A stretch of 64,000 nucleotides of DNA from Lacinutrix neustonica (GTDB taxonomy: Bacteria > Bacteroidota > Bacteroidia > Flavobacteriales > Flavobacteriaceae). Below the pieces are notes generated by a model. The model was not told where the DNA came from. It saw nothing but the letters and a program-made list of their open reading frames with translations, and searched no databases. The stretch spans positions 3,203,501 to 3,267,500 of the forward strand of contig NZ_CP113088.1 of the NCBI RefSeq assembly GCF_026625145.1, in the 5' to 3' direction. Shown piece after piece: positions 42,461-52,323 of this stretch (position 1 is the first letter of the stretch; the number at the start of each line of letters is the position of its first letter). A program made the position numbers and the translations under genes.

Positions 42461-44224
42461 TTATATTAAAATTTGTTCTTGAGTAAGTAAGATGCCATCT
42501 GTAATTAGATGCGCAATGCTTGGATATTTGACTTTGATACTTTCTAAGTGTTCCAGTACTTTCTTAGTTAGTGAATTATTGTTAGTAGTAGACAATATTT
42601 CATAAATTTCTACTGATAATAACCAGTCTTTAGGGTGGTTTTTTTGTAAAATAGTAAATATGTCCGAGAGGATATCAGTATCAATTATTTCACTAGTTTT
42701 TAAATCATTTACCTGCTGGTATAAATTTTCAAGTTCTAAGGCATTAGCACTTCTTTGTATTTTTACGGTATCTGTAGAAGAGACCTGATATAGGTTGTCA
42801 AAAGAACGGTAATCTGCTGCTCCTGCAAAGGCAGAAACAATAGTAGAGCCAACAGCTAATCTAAATATGCCCTGCTCCGGAGAAAATATTTTTTTATTTT
42901 TATACACCACAGTGCAATCTTCAAATTCAATAAGAATAAGTTTGCCATAAATGTTGCGAATCCCTGTTATGTTTAAGCCTTCAATGGTAATGCCGCTTTC
43001 ATATTCTAAAGCGATACGTTTGCCATCATAAAAGTTATATGCCTTTAAATCTCGAGGTCCCATGTCTTCAATAGCTAAACTAATACCTTTAAGTTTACCA
43101 ATTGGAGAACTAATACCATCCGGGTTAGCCTCTGTACCATGACCGATAAGTTCTTTTTCTCTATTCGCCAATGCTGTGGGGCCTTCAGTTTTAAAAAACA
43201 CGACATTGTTGTCTTCATCGGTAATCATTTTAGTAAAAACGCCTGAAATTTGTAAGCCAGTATTGAGCTCAATACTACCAATTTTTTTAGAATCTATTAG
43301 TTTTTGTAGCCCTCTAAACCCACCTTTTCTTAGAGCCATAGTGTTAGAGAATTCTTCTAGAACTTGCATTAAATAGGCGAAATGCGGAGTGACATAGAGT
43401 TGAGGTTGTGGTTTTGTAATATCAAAGTCCTGCGCTGCAGCGTCAATGCTATAGCGTATTTTTTTCACCTCACTTGTCATGCACCATTTACTTTCTCCAA
43501 TAGAAGATAGTAGCCCAGCCCCATAGATTTTAGGTTTTTCTTCTGTGCCAATTAATCCGTACTCAACAGTCCACCAATGTAAGTTTCTAATTTTTGCCAT
43601 CTCAGAGCGTGGTACCTTTTTATTTTGAAGTGTATTTACTAAGTCTTCAGCCGCATTAATATCTTCAATTTTAGAATCAGCGGCTTCTTTTATAATAGAA
43701 AGTTGTCTAACGGCTTCATACATGTCGTTATCATGTGAAGATAAAATGGCTTTGGCACCAACTTCTCCAAAACGTCTTAAGTATTCAGCATAATCTGGAT
43801 TAGCTATTATGGGAGCATGACCTGCAGCTTCATGGATAATATCCGGTGCAGGAGTGTATTCCATATTTTCCAATTGGCGAATATCGCTAGCAATGACCAA
43901 AACTTTATACGCTTGAAACTCCATAAAAGCATTAGGAGGAATAAAACCATCCACAGCAACAGCTGCCCATCCAATATTTTTAAGGATACGATTCATGCCA
44001 TACATGCTTGGGATTTTATCTAAAGAAATACCTGTCATTTTTAGACCATTACCGTAAGATTCATGAGCCACTTTACTCAAATAGGATATGTTTTTACGCA
44101 TAACATACCGCCAAACAGCTTGATTAATAGGTGTGTAATCCGTATAATTTTGAGGCTTTATAAATTGCTTTAAATGTGGAGGTAGCCTGTCTATTAGCGG
44201 ATTGGTTTCAATGGATGTGTTCAT
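42461..44224 (-). CDS. phhA: Aromatic amino acid hydroxylase (phenylalanine 4-hydroxylase type), 587 aa
   Basis: A non-heme iron, pterin-dependent hydroxylase acting on phenylalanine. The Fe site is in APDIIHEAAGHAPIIANPDYAEYLRRFGEVG (HxxxH near residue 121-125) with a downstream Glu (WWTVEYGLIG). The protein is longer than classic bacterial PhhA (~260-300 aa); an additional ~250-residue C-terminal part (LEYESGITIEGLNITG..., helical tail from residue ~490) is typical of the Bacteroidota version as I know it. It is divergent from tetR and the paa cluster, so phenylalanine breakdown could be coordinated with phenylacetate breakdown (inference). Confidence 0.9.
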   Translation of the reverse strand: MNTSIETNPLIDRLPPHLKQFIKPQNYTDYTPINQAVWRYVMRKNISYLSKVAHESYGNGLKMTGISLDKIPSMYGMNRILKNIGWAAVAVDGFIPPNAFMEFQAYKVLVIASDIRQLENMEYTPAPDIIHEAAGHAPIIANPDYAEYLRRFGEVGAKAILSSHDNDMYEAVRQLSIIKEAADSKIEDINAAEDLVNTLQNKKVPRSEMAKIRNLHWWTVEYGLIGTEEKPKIYGAGLLSSIGESKWCMTSEVKKIRYSIDAAAQDFDITKPQPQLYVTPHFAYLMQVLEEFSNTMALRKGGFRGLQKLIDSKKIGSIELNTGLQISGVFTKMITDEDNNVVFFKTEGPTALANREKELIGHGTEANPDGISSPIGKLKGISLAIEDMGPRDLKAYNFYDGKRIALEYESGITIEGLNITGIRNIYGKLILIEFEDCTVVYKNKKIFSPEQGIFRLAVGSTIVSAFAGAADYRSFDNLYQVSSTDTVKIQRSANALELENLYQQVNDLKTSEIIDTDILSDIFTILQKNHPKDWLLSVEIYEILSTTNNNSLTKKVLEHLESIKVKYPSIAHLITDGILLTQEQILI

Positions 44225-44244
44225 AAGAAATAGTCAACTCTTTA

Positions 44245-44266
44245 AACTTATATAAGTTCAAAGTTA
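44245..44266 (-). promoter_or_regulatory. Promoter element and palindromic operator upstream of the hydroxylase gene
   Basis: CAAAGTTA (44259-44266) reads TAACTTTG on the minus strand, a perfect TAnnTTTG, 35 bases before the start at 44224. Immediately downstream on that strand is the perfect 14-bp palindrome AACTTATATAAGTT (44245-44258), well placed for repressor binding at the transcription start. Confidence 0.5.
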
Positions 44267-44346
44267 TGAATTAAAAAAACGTTTTTTATAGAACTTCAAT
44301 TTTTGTTTATTGTAGTCGAAATTGATATTGTATATTGGAGTAATTT

Positions 44347-44917
44347 ATGACTAAAGAAACCGAGAAAATCACAAATCATCAACACAGCCGCTAAACTATT
44401 CAAAAAGAAAGGGTATAGTGCGGTAACTATGCGGGATCTTGCCACCGAAATGGGTATAAAAGCGGCGAGTCTGTACAATCACATTAGTTCTAAACAGGAA
44501 ATCTTAAAAATCATCATTATTTCTTTAGCAGAAGCGTTTACTAGTGAAATGAATATCATTATAGCTTCAGAAGGTTCAAGTTTGGATAAATTAAACAAAA
44601 TTGTGGCGCTTCATGTAAAAACGGCTAGTGAGAATACTTACGAAATGGCAGCATTAAATAACGATTGGATGCACTTAGAAGAGCAACGGCACTATTATTT
44701 GCAGCTGCGTAGCGAATATGAAGAAAATTTTAGACATATCATTACATCGGGAATAGCCAACAAAGAACTAAAGGATGAGAATGTAGAAGTCATGCTCTTT
44801 TCTATGCTGTCTACTTTGCGCTCCCTCTATCTTTGGATTCCTAAAAAAGAAGATTTAAACATTCAAAACTTAAATACAAGTCTCAGCAATGTTCTAATCC
44901 ATGGATTTAACAAATAG
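44347..44917 (+). CDS. paaR: TetR family regulator of the phenylacetate cluster (frameshifted)
   Basis: ~190 aa. The start is the ATG at 44347; an inserted A at 44363 (AACCGAGAAAA, repair AACCGGAAAA) hides it, and the repair gives MTKETGKSQIINTAAKLFKKKGYSAVTMRDLATEMGIKAASLYNHISSKQEIL, with the helix-turn-helix at residues ~26-50. The C-terminal ligand domain is all helical. It lies 67 bases before paaE on the same strand, and a palindromic operator sits in that gap. By position and family it is probably a phenylacetyl-CoA-responsive repressor; the gene symbol is by analogy. Confidence 0.85.
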
Positions 44918-44933
44918 GAATTAAAATATTTTG

Positions 44934-44965
44934 TACCTTTGCTTTTCAGACTAACAAGTGTTAGT
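44934..44965 (+). promoter_or_regulatory. paaE promoter with TetR-type operator
   Basis: TACCTTTG (44934-44941) matches TAnnTTTG. Eight bases downstream is an inverted repeat ACTAAC-aagt-GTTAGT (44950-44965), 6-bp arms, overlapping the expected transcription start and 19 bases before the paaE ATG. A repressor bound here would block initiation. The tetR gene ends 16 bases before the promoter element. Confidence 0.6.
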
Positions 44966-44984
44966 TTTGTGATTTAATATTTTT

Positions 44985-46059
44985 ATGGCAGAGTTTTACA
45001 AACTAAAAGTTGCAGATATTTATAAGGAAACAGAAGACACGGCAGTAGTCACTTTCGAAGTCCCTTCAACATTGCATAGCGTATTTAAATTCCGACAAGG
45101 ACAGCATTTAACGCTTAAAAAAGATATAAACGGTGAAGATTTGCGGCGCTCATATTCCTTATGCTCTAGTCCTATTGATAAGCAATGGACCGTTGCTGTA
45201 AAGCAAATTCCAGGCGGTAAATTTTCAACGTATATTAATGAAACGCTGCAAACGGGAGATGAGATTGAAGTAATGGCTCCAACCGGCATGTTTGGTGTTC
45301 CTGTTCAGCCGGAAAAAGAAAAGAATTATTTGTTTTTTGCTGCTGGAAGTGGAATAACACCCGTTTTGTCTATGGTGAAAACACATCCGGCTCAAGAACC
45401 GCATGCAACATGCAAGCTTTTTTATGTAAATAAAACAGCAAAATCCATTATCTTTAAGGAGGAATTAGAGCAGCTTAGAAACATTTATTTTGGGAGATTA
45501 GAAATCTATTATTTTCTAACCAAAGAACGCCGGGATATCGAGTTGTTTAATGGCAGATTTGATGATGATAAAATGAAGGTGCTTACAAAAACGTTTATTG
45601 ATATTCCGAGACACGGGTGAAGTTTTTCTTTGCGGGCCGTAACACATGGTTCATTACGTAAGTAACTATTTAATAGCCGCTGGGCTTCCAAAAGAGTTGG
45701 TGCATTATGAGTTGTTTGTAACCGGGCTTTCCGAAGAGGATATTAAACGTGCAGAACGCTTATCCAAACAAAATGTTGAAGGCACACAAGTGACAATAGT
45801 TGATGGAGGAAAAGAGTTCACTTTCACAATGAGTAAGGAATACGATAATATTTTAGATGCTGCATTAGGTGCTGGTGCCGATTTGCCATTTGCGTGTAAG
45901 GGTGGTGTTTGCAGTACCTGTAAATGTGAAGTGCTAGAAGGAAACGTAGAAATGAAAGTGAATTACGCACTTGATGACAAGGAGGTGGCTCAAAACTTAG
46001 TGTTAAGCTGTCAGTCCGTACCAACAACAGAAAGCGTGGTTGTTAATTTTGATGTATAG
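44985..46059 (+). CDS. paaE: Phenylacetyl-CoA epoxidase reductase subunit PaaE (frameshift and a stop codon)
   Basis: ~357 aa. It passes electrons from NAD(P)H to the PaaABCD oxygenase. FAD-binding part: FRQGQHLTLKKDINGEDLRRSYSLCSSP, NAD part: FFAAGSGITPVLSMV, then a C-terminal plant-type 2Fe-2S domain (CKGGVCSTCKCEVLEG...LVLSCQ). Two lesions lie close together: an inserted A at 45609 (ATTCCGAGACACG, repair ATTCCGGACACG) and an in-frame TAA at 45640 (GGCCGTAACAC, repair GGCCGGAACAC, giving GPEHMVHYV). Both repair to CCGG. First gene of the paa operon. Confidence 0.92.
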
Positions 46060-46147
46060 AGACAGAGCGAACCACTGTTTAAAAGAAAAAAATAAAACAA
46101 GTTCAACTAGCTAAAGAGTAAAAACCATTAGCAAAAAGCTTAGAACA

Positions 46148-47098
46148 ATGAGTGAAGAACAAATAAGAAGTTTAGAAAAGCAATTCGAAGAAAGAATTGC
46201 GAGAGACGAGAAAATCGAGCCTAAAGATTGGATGCCGGAAAAATATCGTAAAACGCATATTAGGCAAATGTCTCAACATGCGCATTCCGAAATTGTTGGT
46301 ATGCTTCCGTGAAGGCAATTGGATCACGCGAGCGCCATCGTTAAGACGAAAAGTGGCTTTATTGGCTAAAGTTCAAGATGAGGCAGGTCATGGTTTGTAC
46401 CTTTATAGTGCTTGCGAAACCTTAGGAGTCTCAAGAGAAGAGTTATATGAGCAACTGCATACAGGAAAAGCAAAGTATTCAAGCATCTTTAACTACCCAA
46501 CAGTGACTTGGGCAGATATGGGTGCGATTGGCTGGTTAGTTGACGGCGCGGCGATTATTAATCAGGTGCCATTATGTAACACCTCATATGGTCCTTATGC
46601 CGGAGCAATGATTCGTGTGTGTAAAGAAGAAAGCTTTCACCAACGTCAAGGGTATGAAATCATGATAAAATTGGCAAACGGAACAGCAGAACAAAAAGAA
46701 ATGGCTCAAGATGCGCTTAACCGTTGGTGGTGGCCAAGTTTAATGATGTTGGGCCCAACAGATGCCGAGTCCATTCATACAGAGCAATCGATGAAATGGA
46801 AACTAAAACGTAAGTCTAACGATGATTTGCGTCAACAATTTATAGATCAAACCGTACCACAAGCCGATTTAATAGGTTTGACGATTCCGAACCTGATTTA
46901 AAATGGAATGAAGCACGACAGAGTTATGATTTTGGAGAGATTAACTGGGATGAATTCCGGCAAGTGGTTAAAGGGCATGGTCCCTGTAATAAAGAGCGAA
47001 TGAAAGCTCGAGTAGGGGCGTGGGAAGAAGGTGAATGGGTGAGAGATGCTGCCATGGCATATGCTGAAAAGAAACAAGAAAGAAAACAAGCTGTTTAA
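46148..47098 (+). CDS. paaA: Phenylacetyl-CoA epoxidase subunit PaaA (frameshifted twice)
   Basis: ~316 aa, the catalytic di-iron subunit that epoxidises the ring of phenylacetyl-CoA. The start at 46148 ([21 protein letters not shown]) is missed by automated frames. Iron ligands: [22 protein letters not shown] (ExxH) and [15 protein letters not shown] (ExxH). Lesions: inserted T at 46310 (TTCCGTGAAGG, repair TTCCGGAAGG, giving [12 protein letters not shown]) and a lost G at 46889 (ATTCCGAACC, repair ATTCCGGAACC, giving [13 protein letters not shown]). The reading then continues to the stop at 47098. Confidence 0.95.
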
Positions 47099-47195
47099 AT
47101 AGCGTTGTCAATCGGAGTCATTTTCTTTTAGATAGAGAACTTTGATATTCAAGAGCAGCGTTATTACTAACAATAGGAAACAATAAATATATATT

Positions 47196-47483
47196 ATGTC
47201 TAAAAAAAACTGGCCCCTATGGGAAATATTCGTTAGAAGTAAAAACGGATTAGAACACAGGCACTTTGGTAGTTTGCATGCTGCAGATGAAGAAATGGCC
47301 TTAGAAAATGCACGTGATGTTTACACAAGAAGAAATGAAGGTGTGAGTATTTGGGTTGTAGAATCAAAGCATATTACAGCCTCGAATCCTGAAAATAATG
47401 GTGAATTATTCGAGCCTGCTCAAGATAAGGTATACCGGCATCCCACGTTTTACGATTTGCCGGATGAGGTAAAACATATGTAA
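47196..47483 (+). CDS. paaB: Phenylacetyl-CoA epoxidase subunit PaaB
   Basis: 95 aa, intact. Start KNWPLWEIFVRSKNGLEHRHFGSLHAADEEMALENARDVYTRR matches PaaB, the small subunit that bridges two PaaAC heterodimers. C-terminal KVYRHPTFYDLPDEVKHM is also conserved. Length usual. It is 97 bases after paaA and 96 before paaC. Confidence 0.97.
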   Translation: MSKKNWPLWEIFVRSKNGLEHRHFGSLHAADEEMALENARDVYTRRNEGVSIWVVESKHITASNPENNGELFEPAQDKVYRHPTFYDLPDEVKHM

Positions 47484-47553
47484 TCTGAGTAGCGCTCAAA
47501 TTGCAAGGCTCACAACAGTGGGCACTTAAATAGAATAAATGTTTAATTAAAAA

Positions 47554-47575
47554 GATTCCCGCTTTGGTGGGAAGT
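47554..47575. repeat. Short dispersed palindrome upstream of paaC
   Basis: AGATTCCCGCTTTGGTGGGAAG forms an imperfect hairpin (TTCCCGC / GTGGGAA) ending 5 bases before the paaC ATG. It belongs to the same AGATTCC...GGAATGACA-like family seen at 53248, 54671, 57613 and 63323. Confidence 0.6.
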
Positions 47576-47579
47576 AAAC

Positions 47580-48334
47580 ATGAAAAACGAAAATCTATAC
47601 AAATACATTCTCGGTATTGCCGATAATTCCTTGATTCTTGGTCAAAGACTGGGCGAATTAACAGGGCATGGCCCTACCTTAGAGACCGATATTGCGTGTA
47701 CAAATATTTCTTTAGATCTGTTTGGGCAAGTACGAAGTTACTATCAATATGCCGCTAAAATTGCAGGAGATGAAAGAAGTGAAGATGATATTGCAATGCT
47801 TCGTAAAGAGCGAGAATACTTAAATGTACTTTTAGTAGAACAACCTAACACCGATTTTGCCTATACCATGGCACGGCAGTTTTTGTTTGATGTGTATCAC
47901 TTTCTGTTGTTAACTGAATTGCAAAAAAGTCATGACGTAACCCTGTCAGCTATTGCAAAGAAGTCCATTAAAGAGGTGAGTTATCATCAACGTTTTTCTT
48001 CAGACTGGATAAAGCGTCTAGGAGATGGGACTGATGAGAGCAAAGCCAAGATGCAAACAGCGATTAATGCTTTGTGGACCTACACCGATGAGTTGTTTCA
48101 TCAAACGGAAGCCGATAAAGCAATGGTTTTAGAAAGTATTGGAGTGGATGTTACGTTATTGAAGACGGAGTACTACTCTAAAGTAAATGCGATTTTAGCA
48201 GAAGCGACCTTAGAGATTCCGAATCAAAATGGTTTCAAAAAGGTGGAAAAGAAGGGATTCATACTGAACATATGGGGTATTTGTTAACCGAATTACAATA
48301 CATGCAACGCACGTATCCAAAGATGGAATGGTAA
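47580..48334 (+). CDS. paaC: Phenylacetyl-CoA epoxidase subunit PaaC (frameshifted)
   Basis: ~252 aa, the structural partner of PaaA. Start MKNENLYKYILGIADNSLILGQRLGELTGHGPTLETDIACTNISLDLFGQVR; conserved ARQFLFDVYHFLLLTEL. Near 48229 one base is missing (GGTTTCAAAAAGGTGG), and the other frame then gives GGKEGIHTEHMGYLLTELQYMQRTYPKMEW, the usual C-terminus, stopping at 48332-48334. This site may be TTTCCAAAAA; it is not a clear CCGG. The shorter product is an artefact. Confidence 0.95.
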
Positions 48335-48486
48335 TAGAATTCCCTTAAAATAAGGCGTCTCATAAAAATTCAGAAATGTTATTTACAATGGATTGCATGG
48401 CGCATTAACGAAAACAAGTATATTTTGTTTGAAAAAAATTAGCGAAGCGAGTTAAGAGCAAACAAAAAATCTGATTTCAATAAAAT

Positions 48487-48988
48487 ATGACAACCACAGA
48501 ACAAAATATAGACCAAAAACTAATTCCAATACTGGAAAAAGTTTCAGATCCGAGAAATTCCTGTATTATCAATCATGGATATGGGCGTGGTGCGTTCGGC
48601 AGTCATTAGTAATGATGTTGTTAAAGTTGAAATCACACCAACCTATAGTGGCTGTCCCGCAATGGATGTTATTGGTGATGACATTAAAGCGGCATTGAAA
48701 GCGGCAGGATACGCGTCTGAAATCGAATTAATTCTTTCCCCAGCCTGGACCACAGATTGGATTACACCACGAGGAAGAAAGGCTTTAGAAGATTATGGTA
48801 TCGCAGCACCTTTGGGGCCGGAAGCAGATAAAGATGTTCTGCTTAATGGAAAACGCATAGTAAAATGTACTAATTGTGGGTCACAAAACACGCGCTTGGT
48901 GAGTCAGTTTGGATCAACGGCTTGCAAAGCACAGTTTCAATGTGATGATTGTCAGGAGCCATTTGATTATTTTAAATGTTTAAAATGA
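48487..48988 (+). CDS. paaD: PaaD/PaaJ, Fe-S assembly-type subunit of phenylacetyl-CoA epoxidase (frameshifted)
   Basis: ~167 aa. The start is the ATG at 48487; an inserted A at 48553 (GATCCGAGAAATT, repair GATCCGGAAATT) breaks VSDPEIPVLSIMDMGVVR. The N-terminal part is a MIP18/DUF59-like domain (PTYSGCPAMDVIGDDIKAALKAAG). The C-terminal zinc-ribbon-like cysteines are CTNCGSQNT and QCDDCQEPFDYFKC. PaaD is needed for maturation of the oxygenase. Named paaD (E. coli) or paaJ in other nomenclature. Confidence 0.95.
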
Positions 48989-49048
48989 TAACAATGTCTC
49001 ATCCCGATCCGGCGTAAGGGCTGTTTCAGGATGGTTAAATAAACGAAT

Positions 49049-49432
49049 ATGAATATAAACGAATCACCAATGCTTGGACTTCGGACCATTGTTTATATGG
49101 TTGATGACTTAGTTAAGGCAAAAGTATGGTATATGAAAGCGTTCAATGCAGAACCTTATTTTGATACGCCATATTATATAGGCTTTGATATTGGAGGCTT
49201 CGAATTGGGGTTGCATCCAAAAGAAAAAGTAGCCGGAACAGATCAAGGAACGGTATTATCCTATTGGGGTGTCGAAGATATCCATGAAGTCTACAACACG
49301 CTAATAGCGTTAGGAGCTACAGAGCATGAGAGACCTAATAATGTAGGAGAAGATATAATGGTTGCTAGTGTCTACGATCCTTGGAAAAACATTATAGGAA
49401 TAATTTATAACCCAGATTTTAAACTACCTTAA
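49049..49432 (+). CDS. VOC family protein in the paa cluster
   Basis: 127 aa, intact. Glyoxalase/bleomycin-resistance fold: GLRTIVYMVDDLVKAKVWYMKAFNAEPYFDTPYYIGFDIGGFELGLHP, then GASVYDPWKNIIGIIYNP-like metal-site ending. Often present in flavobacterial paa clusters, with no defined reaction. A role in handling toxic ring-cleavage intermediates is possible (inference). It lies between paaD and paaG on the same strand. Confidence 0.85.
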   Translation: MNINESPMLGLRTIVYMVDDLVKAKVWYMKAFNAEPYFDTPYYIGFDIGGFELGLHPKEKVAGTDQGTVLSYWGVEDIHEVYNTLIALGATEHERPNNVGEDIMVASVYDPWKNIIGIIYNPDFKLP

Positions 49433-49439
49433 ATAATAT

Positions 49440-50219
49440 ATGAGTTCTATTCTATTAAAAGTTGAAAACAAAGTGGCGTACATAACGCTTAACAGACCGA
49501 AGTATTCAATAGTTTTAATCGCGAGATGGCGATGCGACTTCAAGGAATATTAGATGATTGTGAACAGGACGATGCCGTTAGAGCACTAGTAATTACTGGA
49601 AATGGAAAAGCATTTTGTGCTGGTCAGGACTTAAAAGAAGTGACAAATCCGGAGTTAAATCCTGGATTTAAAAAAATATTAGAGGAGCATTACAATCCCA
49701 TTATCACAAGAATTCGTGCGATTAAAAAACCAATCATCGCGGCAGTAAATGGTGTAGCGGCAGGAGCGGGCGCAAATATTGCGTTAGCCTGTGATATTGT
49801 CGTAGCGCATGAAAAGGTGAGTTTTATACAAGCCTTTAGCCTCATTGGTTTAGTGCCGAGATAGTGCTGGTACTTTCTTTTTACCACGACTTATCGGGTT
49901 TCAAAAGGCCTTGGCCTTGGCCATGTTAGGCGATAAAATTACGGCAGAAGAAGCAGATAAAATGGGAATGATTTATAAATGTGTTCCAACAGAAGCGTTT
50001 GAAACCACTATAACTAAATTAGCTATTAAATTGGCAAACATGCCTACTAAAGCATTAGGGCTTATTAAAGAATTATACAATCAGTCTATGACTAACGATT
50101 TAGAATCACAATTAGCCTTAGAATCTAAATTACAAATAGAAGCCGCACAAAGTGAGGATTATACAGAAGGCGTGGCTGCATTTGTTGAAAAAAGAAAACC
50201 AGAATTTAAAGGAAGATAA
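49440..50219 (+). CDS. paaG: Enoyl-CoA hydratase/isomerase PaaG (frameshifted twice)
   Basis: ~259 aa, crotonase fold. Proposed role: isomerisation of the ring 1,2-epoxide to the oxepin-CoA. The start is ATG 49440 (MSSILLKVENKVAYITLNRPEV), hidden by a lost G at 49499 (AGACCGAAG, repair AGACCGGAAG, giving NRPEVFNSFNREMA). A second lesion is an inserted A at 49859 (GTGCCGAGATAG, repair GTGCCGGATAG, giving LVPDSAGTFFLPRLIGF). FCAGQDLKEV and GAGANIALACD are the oxyanion-hole regions. The FCAGQDL motif favours PaaG over PaaF. Confidence 0.92.
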
Positions 50220-50306
50220 AAAAGGCTACCGACAAGGGTTTTAAAACCTGACAGGTAGAGTAGTCAAACAAAAATTAAAAAAGAGCTTCCTTAGGGAAGA
50301 CCGAAG

Positions 50307-51487
50307 ATGGAAATGAACGTAGGAATCATAGGGAGTGGTACAATGGGAAGTGGCATCGCGCAGGTCGCAGCAACTGCCGGTTGTAAAGTAAAATTATACG
50401 ATACCAATCAAGCCGCTTTAGACATCGCAAAATTGGCCTTAGAAAAAATATTAAACCGATTAGTAGAAAAAGGAAGAATCGATACAGCAGAGAAATCAAG
50501 AATTCAAGATAATATCTCTTATGTCGACAACTTAAAAGCGTTAGCAGATTCAAATTTAACGATTGAAGCGATTATTGAGAATTTAGACATAAAGAAAAAG
50601 GTATTTTCAGAATTGGAGAATTATGTTGCTGAAGATTGTATTATCGCTTCAAACACCTCGAGTTTGTCAATTGCATCCATTGCAGCATCACTTAAAAAAC
50701 CGAAACGTTGCGTAGGCATTCATTTTTTCAACCCAGCACCTTTAATGAGGTTAGTTGAGGTCATTCCAGCCATTCAGACTTCCTATGAAACATTAGAAAA
50801 AGCTATAGATATTATTACGAGTTGGAAAAAAACAGTAGCCGTAGCCAAAGATACACCAGGTTTTATTGTTAATCGCGTGGCGCGTCCATTTTACGGCGAA
50901 GCGCTACGAATTTATGAAGAAGGTTTAGCAGATTTTGCAACCATTGATCACAGTTTAAAAACTTTAGGAGGGTTCCGTATGGGGCCATTTGAATTGATGG
51001 ATTTTATAGGAAATGATGTTAATTATACGGTTACTGAAACCGTATTTGCCGCCTTCTACTTCGATCCCAGATACAAACCAGCATTTACGCAAAAACGCTT
51101 TGCAGAAGCCGGATATTTAGGGCGTAAATCGGAATAGGTTACTATGAATATGATGAAAATGGGAGACGTGTCACCGAGAGTGAAAACGAAGCATCTCATG
51201 ATAAGGCATTAGCAAGTCTAATTTTCAATCGCGTTTTAGTCATGCTAATCAATGAGGCAGCAGATGCGCTATTTTTAAACATTGCGTCAGCCAAAGATAT
51301 TGATAATGCCATGACCAAAGGGGTGAATTATCCTAAAGGCTTGTTGGCCTGGGCAGACGAAAAAGGAATCGACTGGTGTGTTTCAAAAATGGATGAACTA
51401 TATGATGAGTATCACGAAGACCGATACCGTTGCAGTCCATTATTACGTAAAATGAATAAGAAAGGGATTAGGTTTTTTGAAAACTAG
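50307..51487 (+). CDS. paaH: 3-hydroxyacyl-CoA dehydrogenase PaaH (frameshifted)
   Basis: ~394 aa. NAD-binding GIIGSGTMGSGIAQVAATAG (residues ~5-24), then GIHFFNPAPLMRLVEVI and the His-Glu region. One base is lost at 51130 (AAATCGGAATAGG, repair AAATCCGGAATAGG, giving LGRKSGIGYYEYDENG). After that the frame continues: VLVMLINEAADALFLNIASAKDIDNAMTKGVNYPKGLLAWAD, the normal C-terminal domain. It oxidises 3-hydroxyadipyl-CoA in the pathway. It is followed by a small unrelated ORF. Confidence 0.94.
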
Positions 51488-51496
51488 GTTTGAGGT

Positions 51497-51874
51497 ATGA
51501 GGAAATCGAAGTATCATTTTAAATTTGAAGAGTTAGGGATATATTCCAAAGCAATGGAATTTGGAGAAGTAGTAAATGGTTTAGGGAATAAATTCCCAAA
51601 ACAAGAACGTTTTGAATTGACTTCTCAATTTAAACGTGCAGCAGATTCAATAGCCTTAAATATTGCTGAAGGTTCAGCAGGAACTGATAAGCAATTTCAC
51701 AATTATTTAGGAAATGCATGGTATAGTGCTCACGAATGTATTTCGTGTAGTTCGAAAGCTCAAATGAGAAACTATATTTCTGTTGAAGAAGATGAAGAAA
51801 ATCGTAGATTAATAACTGAATTATCTAAAATGATAACTTCCTTGAGAAATAAGATTTTACAAAGAATCAAATAA
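51497..51874 (+). CDS. Four-helix bundle protein (S23/IVP family)
   Basis: 125 aa, intact. It has the family's pattern FEELGIYSKAMEFGEVV, FELTSQFKRAADSIALNIAEGSAG and FHNYLGNAWYSAHECISCSSKAQMRNYIS. These small helical proteins are found as intervening sequences in 23S rRNA and scattered near many genes in Bacteroidota; they may bind nucleic acid. It lies between paaH (9 bases) and paaI (6 bases), so it appears inserted into the paa operon. No catabolic role is expected. Confidence 0.9.
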   Translation: MRKSKYHFKFEELGIYSKAMEFGEVVNGLGNKFPKQERFELTSQFKRAADSIALNIAEGSAGTDKQFHNYLGNAWYSAHECISCSSKAQMRNYISVEEDEENRRLITELSKMITSLRNKILQRIK

Positions 51875-51880
51875 ATAGAA

Positions 51881-52312
51881 ATGTCAGCAAAAAGCAAACC
51901 TATAGCCCCACACCTCATACCAAAGCGAATGCTTTCGCTTGATGCCTATAGCACTTGGTTAGGAATAGAGATTTTAGAATGCACCATCGGTCACTGTAAA
52001 GTAGCAATGACCATTAGAAAGGACATGCTCAACAGTATGAACAAAGCTCATGGCGGTATAAGTTATTCATTAGCGGATACCGCTTTTGGATTTGCAGCCA
52101 ATACACATGGTAAGTATGCAGTGTCCATAGAAACGTCTATCAATCATATTGAAGCATTAAACGAAGGGGATTATATCGTCGCAGAATCTGTAATAGAAAA
52201 AGTAAATAATAAGTTAGGTTTTAATATTATTGAAGTCAAACGAGGAGACGAATTAGTAGCACTTTTTAAAGGTGTTGTCTATCGCACTCAAAAGGATTGG
52301 GAAGAAAATTAA
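51881..52312 (+). CDS. paaI: PaaI-type hotdog thioesterase
   Basis: 143 aa, intact hotdog-fold protein. The motif NSMNKAHGGISYSLADTAFGFAAN holds the catalytic Asp/Asn region; EIDGDYIVAE-type segments follow (EALNEGDYIVAESVIEK). PaaI hydrolyses aryl-CoA esters to release free CoA from dead-end products. Start ATG at 51881. It is 11 bases before the zinc metallopeptidase gene. Confidence 0.92.
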   Translation: MSAKSKPIAPHLIPKRMLSLDAYSTWLGIEILECTIGHCKVAMTIRKDMLNSMNKAHGGISYSLADTAFGFAANTHGKYAVSIETSINHIEALNEGDYIVAESVIEKVNNKLGFNIIEVKRGDELVALFKGVVYRTQKDWEEN

Positions 52313-52323
52313 ATTCAGAAAAC

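Noticed and set aside
45630..45645. In-frame TAA in paaE as a readthrough or recoding site
   Set aside because: The codon sits at a CCGT that fits CCGG miscalling (GGCCGGAACAC); no recoding element is visible.
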